Shown: positions 1-7,185 of the stretch, piece by piece
How the letters are laid out: each line of letters starts with the position of its first letter
Numbering within the stretch: the stretch's first letter is position 1
Origin: an uncultured Collinsella sp.
Lineage (GTDB): Bacteria > Actinomycetota > Coriobacteriia > Coriobacteriales > Coriobacteriaceae
Length of the DNA: 18,793 nt
Assembly (NCBI GenBank): GCA_902488525.1
Contig: CABTWP010000040.1
Location: forward strand, 1 to 18,793
Direction of reading: 5' to 3'
Made by a program: the position numbers and the translations under genes
Notes under the pieces: generated by a model
What the model saw: only the letters and a program-made list of their open reading frames with translations
The model's database searches: none
Told to the model about the DNA's origin: nothing

Positions 1-27
1 AGGTTTATTTTGGCAGGTTTTATCTGG
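1..27. repeat. 27-bp direct repeat, left copy
   Basis: These 27 bases recur identically at 2088-2114. Each copy is itself an imperfect tandem of two 14-mers that both begin CAGG and end TGG (the first base of this copy lies outside the window). The two copies bracket the AlbA_2-type gene and its operator array. The right copy is preceded by GGGACAG-type sequence, as is the palindrome at 12035-12086, which suggests a REP-like intergenic family. What lies left of this copy is not visible. Confidence 0.8.
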
Positions 28-43
28 GGAAATATCGCGAGGC

Positions 44-94
44 AGTCGCCCCCCTAGCACCCATCTCACTTCGAGAGACACAAGAGGGGCGACT
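44..94 (-). other. hairpin downstream of the AlbA_2-type gene, possible weak terminator
   Basis: A perfect 9-bp inverted repeat (AGTCGCCCC at 44-52, GGGGCGACT at 86-94) lies just past the stop codon of the leftward gene. The 33-nt loop is long and no T-run follows on the minus strand, so this is not a textbook intrinsic terminator. It may protect the 3' end of the transcript or have no function. Confidence 0.35.
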
Positions 95-103
95 CGGCTG
101 CAT

Positions 104-1804
104 CTACTTCTTCCGATAGCGGCGGTTGCGGCTCGTCGACGAACCCATTACTTCGATGAGTCCTTTATCCGCCATTTTTGGCAGATGGTAGCGGACGGAC
201 GAAATTTTGACCCCCGATGCAACCGCTATTTCTCGCGCCGTCATATCCACTTCGGCGCTGAGAGCCTCCAGGATCCTATCCGCTGTCGAAGCTGACGATT
301 CTCTGCTCATATCGATAATCTCAAACGTGTCTTTGCCACATTTTGACAGGACATGTTTATCGACAAGATCCCCGCAGATCAGGCGAATGTCATCCGAATC
401 CCACTTCAGGGCCTCTCGTATTTTTTGAACATCGCATACGCACCCATGCTCCCGCATAAACATGAGCAATGTTTCCTCGCGATCCGTCAGCTCGGTGCCC
501 ACATGGCTCTGAATCCACGTGCGGTTTTCAGCAAGCTCCGCCCCGTGCCGGGAAAGCAGCACCGTAAACGAATCGGCCTTAACGATAAATTTCGGCCTTC
601 CAAGCGAACGAGACTCCATCTCGCGAATCATAGCCGGGATACCAGATCCCTGGCTTTCTGCAACGGCCCCCTCGGCATGCTCTAACGGCGTCGCCCCCAT
701 TAGGCTCATGAGCTTTGGGTTTCGGCAGCGCGATTCCCCGTCTGCAAGATTGTCCACCGTCTTTCCTCCCCAAAGCCCACCGGGGTTTTTGATCTCTATT
801 CTGTCTGGATAGATATCGACACTCACGGCCTGCCCCACAAACATGGGCGAATATTCTCGATGGATGCAGGCATTTGCCAAGGCCTCGCGCAAAACCTCCT
901 GGGGAACTTCCCAATCCTCCCTTCTGCCAGCACCTTGCACTATCGCCGCTTTGCGCAAGTTCCGTCCAATCGCGGCAAGGGCATCTTCGATGCAAGCCGG
1001 AATCGGGCCATCGCACAACTGGCGGTCAATAAACCGGGGTTGCCCGGGTGCAGATTTTTCCACATCGGAATGGACAGCGACATCGATCATGAGTTTGGGA
1101 TAGAACTGCTGGGGGTAAATTCCCGCCGACAGAAGCCCTGCGAGCTTCACCGCACCATCCTTTGTAGTGATATTGAGTCTGACCAGCTGCTTTTCCAGCG
1201 TATCGGCCCCGCGCAAAACGCGGGGGGTCTGCAGCCGGCGATTTGCGATAATAGACCGCACGACATCTGGATCCAAATCCTCGACCGTTGCCTCCGAAAC
1301 CACCGTGCCGTCTGCATCGCTCGGAAGCAACGCACTCTGCAGCTCATATAGCTCAGCGGGTGACATCTTGATATCTTTATCATCCACGCGCTTGTAGCTA
1401 CCGTTCTGTACGCCGCGCGCGCCGATATAGCAGGGCTTCGCTTTAAGCTCAAGTTCAAAGATACGCACCAGAAGCACCTGGAGCCCGTCGACCTCGCCTC
1501 GATCAAGCTCGTACCGCGGCGCATGGGTCACCACTGCTGCTGAGCCTCCGTCTCCGATACCCGAAACAAACTGATCCCGCACCCTATCGATAGCAAAGTT
1601 AGCCGAAGGAACAAATCCTTCGGCTTCGTTTAGGCCCAAAATAATGAGCCCACCCGCAGTGTTCGCAAAAGCGCTCACTGTCTCCCATACGTCTGCGCTC
1701 AATTTATTCATGCAGGCTTTAACTTCTACCGATGCGTCATCAGTCCCCCGCCTGCGAAGGCGCTCAACGATAAGGCCAAGAGGTTCATCCAGCAGCATTG
1801 GCAT
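104..1804 (-). CDS. AlbA_2 (Schlafen-type) / HATPase_c_4 putative transcriptional regulator with C-terminal winged helices
   Basis: A 566-residue protein. Residues about 26-155 resemble the AlbA_2 domain, with E-V-K near 27-29, the S-A-F-A-N-T-A-G-G stretch near 44-52 and G-S-Y-K-R near 135-139. Residues about 300-420 match the HATPase_c_4 type, with E-A-L-A-N-A-C-I-H-R-E-Y-S, D-R-I-E-I-K-N-P-G-G-L and a later Q-G-S-G-I. Two winged-helix-like segments follow, at about 438-495 and 505-566; the last has a clear helix-turn-helix (T-A-R-E-I-A-V-A-S-G-V). This order is that of the COG2865-type predicted transcriptional regulators; no enzyme activity can be claimed. Translation could start at Met1 or Met3. 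Upstream AGAGAGACGGA is a poor Shine-Dalgarno and is part of a repeated decamer, so binding there could block expression. It is a lone gene, bracketed by direct repeats and preceded by AT-rich DNA, which suggests acquisition. Autoregulation through the upstream array is inference. Confidence 0.8.
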   Translation of the reverse strand: MPMLLDEPLGLIVERLRRRGTDDASVEVKACMNKLSADVWETVSAFANTAGGLIILGLNEAEGFVPSANFAIDRVRDQFVSGIGDGGSAAVVTHAPRYELDRGEVDGLQVLLVRIFELELKAKPCYIGARGVQNGSYKRVDDKDIKMSPAELYELQSALLPSDADGTVVSEATVEDLDPDVVRSIIANRRLQTPRVLRGADTLEKQLVRLNITTKDGAVKLAGLLSAGIYPQQFYPKLMIDVAVHSDVEKSAPGQPRFIDRQLCDGPIPACIEDALAAIGRNLRKAAIVQGAGRREDWEVPQEVLREALANACIHREYSPMFVGQAVSVDIYPDRIEIKNPGGLWGGKTVDNLADGESRCRNPKLMSLMGATPLEHAEGAVAESQGSGIPAMIREMESRSLGRPKFIVKADSFTVLLSRHGAELAENRTWIQSHVGTELTDREETLLMFMREHGCVCDVQKIREALKWDSDDIRLICGDLVDKHVLSKCGKDTFEIIDMSRESSASTADRILEALSAEVDMTAREIAVASGVKISSVRYHLPKMADKGLIEVMGSSTSRNRRYRKK

Positions 1805-1808
1805 TCCG

Positions 1809-2019
1809 TCTCTCTAAAACGATAGATTTATCTCTCTAAAGTATAGTATATCTCCCTAACTTTAGAGAGATAAGCACCTTATTTTAGAGAGAAATTTAGA
1901 AAGATGTATCGAATTCACTGCTAGATTGCCTAATGTTATCTCTTTAACTGGCTTTCTTTTTAGAGAGACATTTAGAGAGACGAGCGCGACCTCTCTAATC
2001 ATGGGCCCCTCTCTTTAAA
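1809..2019. promoter_or_regulatory. array of eleven TTTAGAGAGA decamers, putative operator cluster
   Basis: Copies in the TCTCTCTAAA orientation start at 1809, 1831, 1851, 1939, 1990 and 2010. Copies in the TTTAGAGAGA orientation start at 1861, 1883, 1895, 1959 and 1971. Six are exact (1809, 1831, 1861, 1883, 1959, 1971), two have one mismatch (1895, 2010) and three have two (1851, 1939, 1990). Start-to-start distances are 22, 20, 10, 22, 12, 44, 20, 12, 19 and 20, close to multiples of a DNA helical turn, so a protein could occupy them along one face. The array lies directly upstream of a gene for a winged-helix protein. Repeats and spacing are seen; the operator role is inferred. Confidence 0.75.
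1845..1873 (-). promoter_or_regulatory. candidate promoter of the AlbA_2-type gene with an operator palindrome in its spacer
   Basis: On the minus strand TTATCT (1873-1868) and TATACT (1850-1845) are 17 nt apart. The -10 box is good, the -35 box weak. The spacer is almost filled by two decamer copies head to head (1851-1860 and 1861-1870), so a protein bound there would compete with RNA polymerase. Start-site position is a prediction. Confidence 0.4.
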
Positions 2020-2274
2020 GTGCGCACATCCCAACCGTACCTTAAGCTGCGGTGAAATAACTCACGATTAACCCACCGAAAAGGGACAGGTTTATTTTGG
2101 CAGGTTTTATCTGGTTAAACGCCGGACAGCCCCATATGCACAACCGCTGCAGTTCCATATGAGGCAAATGAATCAGTAGCGTCTATCCCAAATCTTGAGT
2201 ATTTGTTCGACAAAACGGCCTCTGCCAGCTCCTGCTAGACTGGTAGACTCCCAACCGTCCATCCAGGAGCCTCC
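2020..2274. other. intergenic region between the decamer array and the nuclease gene
   Basis: This stretch contains the right copy of the 27-bp repeat. Near 2236-2249 there are two TAGACT boxes 8 nt apart that fit a TAnnnT -10 element for the nuclease gene, but no -35 box at proper spacing was found. No gene was seen. Confidence 0.4.
2088..2114. repeat. 27-bp direct repeat, right copy
   Basis: Identical to bases 1-27 and in the same orientation; the sequences outside the 27 bases differ. It is preceded by AAAGGGAC. With the left copy it bounds a segment of about 2.1 kb holding one gene and its control region. It could be a REP-like dispersed repeat or the footprint of insertion by recombination. 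Confidence 0.8.
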
Positions 2275-3258
2275 ATGTCGCGCAAGTCCGCCTACAAGCA
2301 AGTACTTTCCATCGGCACCGCCGTGGTGCTGGGGTTTGCGCTGTTTACGGGGTCGCTTGATGGAGCGCCCAAGCTGCTGTCGCCGCAAAGTGACGAGCAG
2401 GCGGCGGCTCTGGCCGAGAAACAAAACGAGAGTCCCAGCCGCACCGACGACGAGACAGCCCTGGTTGCCCGACTCGAATCGGGAACAGCGAGCTCCTCGG
2501 ACTCTCAAAACAGCCAGGATGCTGGCGATGGCCCCGATTCCGCCGCGACCGACACCGGTGACGACGCCTCCGAGGACAGTGCCGCCACCCCCATCGACGA
2601 GGTCGAAAACCCCGATCTCGACCGGGCCCGCGGCGTATATCTCAGCAGTATTCCCGACTACGCCGGCAACCCCTACGTTGCCTTGCGCGCCGACAGCACG
2701 CACCCGCTCGGCACGCCGTCATTCACGCTCGATGAATACGTGCGTGCCACAGAAGAGGGCTGCTTTAAGAAGTTCTCCAAGCTCGACAGCTTGGGCCGCA
2801 CCCGCAAAGCGCTCGCCTGCGTGGGCCCCGAATCGCTTGGTCAAGGCGAGCGCGGCGATATCTCGCGCATCCACCCCGCCGGCTGGCACCAGCAGCGCTA
2901 CGACTTTATTCCAGGCCAGAGCCTGTACAACCGCTGCCACCTTATCGCTTGGTCGCTCTGCGGCGAAAACGCCAACCGCAAAAATCTCCTCACCGGCACG
3001 CGTTATCTCAACGAGACAGGCATGCTACCGTTTGAAGAGCAGATTCTCAACTACATCCGCGAAACGGGCAACCACGTGCTCTACCGCGTCACGCCCATGT
3101 ATAACGAAGAGGAACTTGTCTGCCGTGGCGTGCGCCTTGAGGCTCAATCGGTCGAGGACCACGGCAAGACCCTCTGCTTCCACGTATATTGCTATAACCT
3201 ACAGCCGCACGTGCAGGTCGACTACGCCACCGGCCGCAACCAGGCATCCGGAGACTAG
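2275..3258 (+). CDS. secreted DNA/RNA non-specific endonuclease (Endonuclease_NS_2, NRCH type)
   Basis: A 327-residue exported nuclease. Residues 1-7 are basic, and about 8-30 form a hydrophobic signal peptide or membrane anchor with no lipobox. Residues about 37-110 are a low-complexity linker rich in Ser, Asp, Ala and Thr. The nuclease domain runs from about 115 to 320. The active-site segment has N-R-C-H with His222 as the expected general base, followed by G-E-N-A-N-R-K-N-L, whose Asn residues (232-237) should bind the metal. The later segments N-H-V-L-Y-R-V-T-P and V-D-Y-A-T-G are typical of streptodornase/EndA-like extracellular nucleases of Gram-positive bacteria. NRCH in place of DRGH is usual in this subfamily. 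The start is set by AGGAG at 2265-2269. Likely roles are nutrient scavenging from DNA, defence against extracellular DNA traps, or DNA uptake; context does not choose between them. The gene stands alone. Confidence 0.9.
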   Translation: MSRKSAYKQVLSIGTAVVLGFALFTGSLDGAPKLLSPQSDEQAAALAEKQNESPSRTDDETALVARLESGTASSSDSQNSQDAGDGPDSAATDTGDDASEDSAATPIDEVENPDLDRARGVYLSSIPDYAGNPYVALRADSTHPLGTPSFTLDEYVRATEEGCFKKFSKLDSLGRTRKALACVGPESLGQGERGDISRIHPAGWHQQRYDFIPGQSLYNRCHLIAWSLCGENANRKNLLTGTRYLNETGMLPFEEQILNYIRETGNHVLYRVTPMYNEEELVCRGVRLEAQSVEDHGKTLCFHVYCYNLQPHVQVDYATGRNQASGD

Positions 3259-3319
3259 TGCCGACCGCGCCGCCCGTAACCCAAAAAAATGATCCGTTTT
3301 CCTCCGTCCCCAAGGGATC

Positions 3320-3354
3320 AAAAAGGGCCGCCCCGGTTACCCAGGGCGGCCCTT
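3320..3354 (-). terminator. intrinsic terminator of the EF-G-like gene
   Basis: A perfect 11-bp stem (AAGGGCCGCCC at 3323-3333, GGGCGGCCCTT at 3344-3354) with a 10-nt loop. On the minus strand it runs into five Ts. It lies between convergent genes and may also slow transcription from the nuclease gene, but the plus-strand side has no T-run. Confidence 0.85.
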
Positions 3355-3388
3355 GCATCGGCATGCATGTTGCAGGCAAAACCACGCG

Positions 3389-5464
3389 TTACTTGGCGCG
3401 GCCCTCCTCATAGCGCTCGACCAGCTTGGCCTGAACGTCATAAGGCACCTGCTCATAGCCTGCGGGCTTCATGGTAAAGTCACCCGTGCCGCGCGTGATA
3501 GAGCGCAGGCGCGTCGAGTAATCCGTCAGCTCGGCCAGCGGCGCCTGGGCAATAACCACGGTATCGCCGCGCTCATCGGTCTCCATGCCCGTCACGCGAC
3601 CGCGCGATGCCGAGATGTCGCCCATCACGGCGCCGGCGTAGCTCTCGGGGATAGTCACCGTGATTTCCTCGATGGGCTCCAGCACCACCGGGTCGGCATC
3701 GGCGCATGCCTTGCGCAGGCCGATGCGAGCCGCCGCGCGGAACGCCATCTCGTTGGAGTCGACGCTGTGATACGAGCCGTCGTACACAGCAACGCGAATG
3801 CCCGTGAGCGGATAGCCGGCAATGATGCCGTCCTTCATGGTCTCCTGGACGCCCTTGTCCACGGCGGGGATCAGCGAGCGCGGAATGCGGCCGCCCACGA
3901 CCTCGTCCACAAACTCATAGCCGTCGCTCGTGCCGTCGGGCCCAATGAGCGGCTCCACGCGCAGCCAGCAGTCGCCGTACTGACCGGCGCCGCCGGTCTG
4001 CTTCTTATGGCGGCCCTGGGCACTTGCCGTACGGCGAATGGTCTCGCGATACGGAATGCGGATCGGCACGCTCTTGGCCACGACTTTGGTGCGATCCTCC
4101 AAACGGTTGAGCAGCACCGAAACCTGCGCCTCACCCACCGCCGAAATGATGGTCTGGCCAGTCTCCTCGTCACGATCGATGCTCATGGTCGGATCAGCCT
4201 TGCACGCCTTCTCGATAAACGTATAGAGCTTCTCTTCGTCGCCACGGTTCTCGGCCTCGATGGCAATGCGGTACTGCGAGTTGGGGAACTTAAACGCCGC
4301 CGCCTCGACCTTACCGGTAATGGAGAGTGTGTCACCCGTCTCGGCAGCCAGCTTGGGCGCCACGATGATGTCACCGGCATAGGCGTGACCGACCTCGGTC
4401 ATGTCACGGCCGCACATCACATACAGGTGGGCCAGACGATCGCTCTTGCGGGTACGCGCGTTGATCAGCTCAAGACCCGGCTCAAGCGTACCCGTCAGCA
4501 CCTTGATAAAGCTGATGCGACCCTGCTGCGGATCGGCCAACGTCTTAAACACAAACGCCACCGGACGATCATCGTCGCTCGAAATCTTGAGCGAATCGCC
4601 GTCGATGAGCGGCATCTCGCCGTAGTCCGTCGGCGCCGGGAAGTATGTGGCAATGTCGTCCATCAGCGAGTTGACGCCCTGCTCCTTAATGCAATCGCCC
4701 GCAAAGACCGGCACAAAGATGCGCTCGGCAATCGCCTTCGACAGCAGGCCTTCAAGCTCCTCCTGCGTCAGCGTCTCCTCGCCTTCCAAGTACTTCATCA
4801 TCAGTTCGTCGTCAGCCTCGGCCACCAGCTCGCACAGATGGTCATGGGCTTCCTCGGCCTGGGCACGATACTCCTCGGGAATCTCCGACTCAACGGCTTC
4901 GGTGCCGTTGCAATGGCGCGCCTTCATGCGCACCAGGTCGATGATGCCGTCAAAGTCCTCGCCCTCGCCCCAGGGAAGGGTCACGGCGCCCAGGCGCGTG
5001 CCAAAGCGCTCTTGCAGCAGATCCATCGTGGTCGCAAAGCTGGCCTCGGAGCGCGACAGGCGGTTTACGAACACCGCACGCGCCAGGCGCAGGTCCTCGG
5101 CGGCATACCAGAGCTTAACCGTCGTAGGCTGCGGGCCGGCCTCGGCGTCGACCACAAACAGAGCCGTCTCGCAGACGCTCATCGCGGCAAAGGCGTCGCC
5201 GATAAAATCGGGGTAGCACGGGGCATCGAGCACATTGATGCGCGCGCCCTTCCAGTCGATCGGCGCGATGGTCGTCGAGATGGAAAATGCACGCTTGACC
5301 TCTTCGGGGTCATAGTCGAGCGTGGGCTTGGTGCCGTCGTGGCCGCCCAGGCGGGCGGTCTTGCCGGAAAGGTGGAGCATGGCCTCGGCGAGTGAAGTCT
5401 TGCCCACCCCGCCTTGGCCTACGAGCACCACGTTCCTTACGTTACCGGTCTTGGGAGCACCCAT
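3389..5464 (-). CDS. elongation factor G-like protein (EF-G2 type) with degenerate GTP-binding motifs
   Basis: A 691-residue EF-G paralogue, close to the normal EF-G length. Domain I has the P-loop G-Q-G-G-V-G-K-T-S (16-24). Domain II contains A-G-D-I and T-G-D-T-L. Domain IV has the loop Q-T-G-G-A-G-Q-Y-G-D, and domains IV-V the S-V-D-S-N-E-M-A-F segment. The other nucleotide motifs deviate: switch II is D-A-P-C-Y-P-D-F (80-87) where EF-G has D-T-P-G-H-x-D-F, G4 is N-R-L-S (134-137) instead of NKxD, and the G5 Ser-Ala is lost (V-F-A-G-D). GTP specificity and hydrolysis may therefore be altered or absent. The paralogue family is known; its role here is unclear, perhaps a ribosome-associated factor distinct from canonical EF-G. 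The start is fixed by AAGGAGGT at 5469-5476; an upstream TTG at 5575 extends the frame but lacks support. Monocistronic. Confidence 0.88.
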   Translation of the reverse strand: MGAPKTGNVRNVVLVGQGGVGKTSLAEAMLHLSGKTARLGGHDGTKPTLDYDPEEVKRAFSISTTIAPIDWKGARINVLDAPCYPDFIGDAFAAMSVCETALFVVDAEAGPQPTTVKLWYAAEDLRLARAVFVNRLSRSEASFATTMDLLQERFGTRLGAVTLPWGEGEDFDGIIDLVRMKARHCNGTEAVESEIPEEYRAQAEEAHDHLCELVAEADDELMMKYLEGEETLTQEELEGLLSKAIAERIFVPVFAGDCIKEQGVNSLMDDIATYFPAPTDYGEMPLIDGDSLKISSDDDRPVAFVFKTLADPQQGRISFIKVLTGTLEPGLELINARTRKSDRLAHLYVMCGRDMTEVGHAYAGDIIVAPKLAAETGDTLSITGKVEAAAFKFPNSQYRIAIEAENRGDEEKLYTFIEKACKADPTMSIDRDEETGQTIISAVGEAQVSVLLNRLEDRTKVVAKSVPIRIPYRETIRRTASAQGRHKKQTGGAGQYGDCWLRVEPLIGPDGTSDGYEFVDEVVGGRIPRSLIPAVDKGVQETMKDGIIAGYPLTGIRVAVYDGSYHSVDSNEMAFRAAARIGLRKACADADPVVLEPIEEITVTIPESYAGAVMGDISASRGRVTGMETDERGDTVVIAQAPLAELTDYSTRLRSITRGTGDFTMKPAGYEQVPYDVQAKLVERYEEGRAK

Positions 5465-5468
5465 GATG

Positions 5469-5476
5469 ACCTCCTT
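5469..5476 (-). promoter_or_regulatory. ribosome binding site that fixes the EF-G-like start
   Basis: AAGGAGGT on the minus strand lies 4 nt before the ATG at 5464. It is the strongest Shine-Dalgarno in the window and argues against the 37-residue longer reading frame that opens at a TTG. Confidence 0.85.
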
Positions 5477-5704
5477 GCAGGGCCGCGCGCAATGCGCGAC
5501 GCCAACGGGGAGAGTTCGCGGTCGGTGCCATCCCGGGAGCAGCATGGTCGGCAACCGAGCCGACTCACCCTCCAAATGTCCTATGCCACCACCCTACCCT
5601 CACGGGCGGCCGTCCATGCATACCTTTCGGCGCACGTATGAATACAGGCGGCGAGAGGAAGAGACAAGCTTGTGAGGCGATTATTGAACCCCGTCGATGC
5701 AAAC
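5477..5704 (-). other. long leader region of the EF-G-like gene
   Basis: No gene was seen. A possible promoter on the minus strand is TTGTCT-N17-TATTCA near 5672-5644, with a weak -10. A small GC-rich hairpin (GCGCGC around AAT, near 5485-5500) sits just upstream of the ribosome binding site and might affect translation. No known riboswitch class was recognised. Confidence 0.3.
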
Positions 5705-5741
5705 AAAAAGCCGCCACAGACCGTAAGACCTGCGACGGCTT
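5705..5741 (-). terminator. intrinsic terminator of the amino acid ABC transporter operon
   Basis: On the minus strand the RNA folds into a long stem, AAGCCGUCGCAGGUC paired with GGUCUGUGGCGGCUU, closed by a UUAC loop and followed by UUUUUG. Several pairs are G-U wobbles. On the plus strand these become A-C mismatches, so the hairpin works only for leftward transcription, matching the ATPase gene that ends at 5775. Confidence 0.88.
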
Positions 5742-5774
5742 CGCCTCAATTAATAGTTGAGTAAATACCTGAGC

Positions 5775-6539
5775 CTATCCCTCGATACGGCTCAAGAACT
5801 CACGGGTGCGCTGCTCACGCGGATGGTCGATGACCTGCTCGGCAGGACCCTCCTCGACAATGCGGCCGCCATCCATAAAGACCACGCGGTCGGCAACATC
5901 GCGCGCAAACTGCATCGCGTGGGTCACGATTACCATCGTCATATTCTGCGCGGCAAGGTCTTTAATGACATGCAGCACCTCGGCCGTCAGCTCGGGATCG
6001 AGTGCCGAGGTTGGCTCGTCAAAGAATAAGATTTCCGGATCGAGCGCCAGGGCGCGGGCAATACTCACGCGCTGTTGCTGACCGCCCGAAAGCTCACACG
6101 GAACCTTGTTCTCGTTGCCCGTAAGCCCCATCTGCGCGATCAACTCGCGCGCACGAGCTTCCGCCTGCTCGCGCGGGCGCTTAAGCACGCGGATCGGCGC
6201 ATCGATGATGTTTTTCATCACGGTATAGTGCGGGAACAGGTTGTAATTTTGGAACACCAAGCCGAATCGCGAGCGTGCCCGCTTGGGCACATCGCCCTTC
6301 GCATAGACCGCGCCCGAACCCGCATCCGTCGCAACGGCAAGGTCACCAAACGAGAGCGAGCCTCCGTCGAGTGTCTCGAGCAGCGTGGCACACCGCAGCA
6401 GCGTGGACTTGCCGCCACCCGAAGGCCCGATAATCGCCACGACCTCGCCACGCTTTACCTCGAGCGAGATATCCTTGAGCACCTCATTGCCGCCAAACGC
6501 CTTACGCGCGTTCGATATATTCATTACCGAATTAATCAT
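5775..6539 (-). CDS. polar amino acid ABC transporter, ATP-binding protein (GlnQ/HisP type)
   Basis: A 254-residue ATPase that powers uptake by the adjacent permease at the cytoplasmic face. Visible motifs are Walker A G-P-S-G-G-G-K-S-T (38-46), the Q-loop at Gln97, signature L-S-G-G-Q-Q-Q-R (150-157), Walker B I-L-F-F-D-E-P (170-176), the D-loop S-A-L-D, and the switch His207. These and the length are typical of the polar amino acid (PAAT) group. The chosen ATG overlaps the permease stop by 8 nt, implying translational coupling; the second Met (6524) gives a 249-residue form and cannot be excluded because neither start has a clear Shine-Dalgarno. It is the last gene of the operon, followed by a terminator. 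The substrate cannot be told from the sequence. Confidence 0.93.
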   Translation of the reverse strand: MINSVMNISNARKAFGGNEVLKDISLEVKRGEVVAIIGPSGGGKSTLLRCATLLETLDGGSLSFGDLAVATDAGSGAVYAKGDVPKRARSRFGLVFQNYNLFPHYTVMKNIIDAPIRVLKRPREQAEARARELIAQMGLTGNENKVPCELSGGQQQRVSIARALALDPEILFFDEPTSALDPELTAEVLHVIKDLAAQNMTMVIVTHAMQFARDVADRVVFMDGGRIVEEGPAEQVIDHPREQRTREFLSRIEG

Positions 6540-7185
6540 GGTAGTAATCCAATTTTTTCTCGGCGGCGCCCAGCAGCATCTCGACCACAAAGTTAAAGAC
6601 CCAGTAGATCAACGCCGCAATCGCAAACGGCACCATGCTCACTTGCGAGGCGACCAGCGCCTTGGCCGTCGAGAACATCTCCCCCACGCCGATGGCAAAC
6701 GCCAGCGACGTGTCCTTGACCAGCGTGATGATCTCGTTGCCCATCGCCGGCAGAATACGCTTGGCAACCTGCGGCATCACAATGTACAAAAACGTCTGCA
6801 GGCGCGAGTAGCCCAGCACCTCGGCGGCCTCGTATTGACCGCGCGGAATGGACTGCAGGCCCGAGCGATAGATCTCGGCAAAGTAACCGGCGTAGTTGAT
6901 GATGAACGCTACGACGCACGCCGTCCACTTGGAATCGGGCGTGAGCGAAATGCCGAACACGTAGTACGGGGCAAAGTAGATGGCAAACATCTGCAGCATG
7001 AGCGGCGTGCCGCGCATAACCGAGATATAGATGCGCGCAATCCAGCGAAGCGGCGCGATTTTGCTCATGCGCATAAACGCCACGGGGATTCCCAGCGGAA
7101 TCGACCCCAGCAGCGTCAGCACAAACAGCTGCAAACTGACCAAGAACCCCTGGCCAAGCATCTGCATCATGACCTGAATAGACAT
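6532..7185 (-). CDS. polar amino acid ABC transporter, permease (HisM/GlnP type)
   Basis: A 217-residue integral membrane protein with several hydrophobic helices, a short N-terminal amphipathic stretch, and the cytoplasmic coupling motif Y-E-A-A-E-V-L-G followed by a Pro-containing helix (F-L-Y-I-V-M-P-Q). This is the EAA loop that docks onto the ATPase. R-G-T-P-L-M-L-Q earlier in the chain is also typical of this family. The ATG at 7185 shares one base with the TAA of the binding-protein gene (TAATG), so the two are translationally coupled; a TTG at 7200 would add five residues but is less likely. With only one permease gene in the operon it probably acts as a homodimer. Confidence 0.93.
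   Translation of the reverse strand: MSIQVMMQMLGQGFLVSLQLFVLTLLGSIPLGIPVAFMRMSKIAPLRWIARIYISVMRGTPLMLQMFAIYFAPYYVFGISLTPDSKWTACVVAFIINYAGYFAEIYRSGLQSIPRGQYEAAEVLGYSRLQTFLYIVMPQVAKRILPAMGNEIITLVKDTSLAFAIGVGEMFSTAKALVASQVSMVPFAIAALIYWVFNFVVEMLLGAAEKKLDYYHD

Noticed and set aside
1809..2019. CRISPR array
   Set aside because: Units are only 10 bp, occur in both orientations, and are separated by helical-turn distances rather than uniform spacers; no cas genes.
3353..5395. 680-residue open frame on the plus strand
   Set aside because: Antisense to the EF-G-like gene. It is Arg/His/Leu/Gln-rich with no family motif, a by-product of GC-rich third positions.
5465..5575. 37-residue N-terminal extension of the EF-G-like protein
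   Set aside because: It starts at TTG with no family similarity, whereas AAGGAGGT precedes the internal ATG at 5464.
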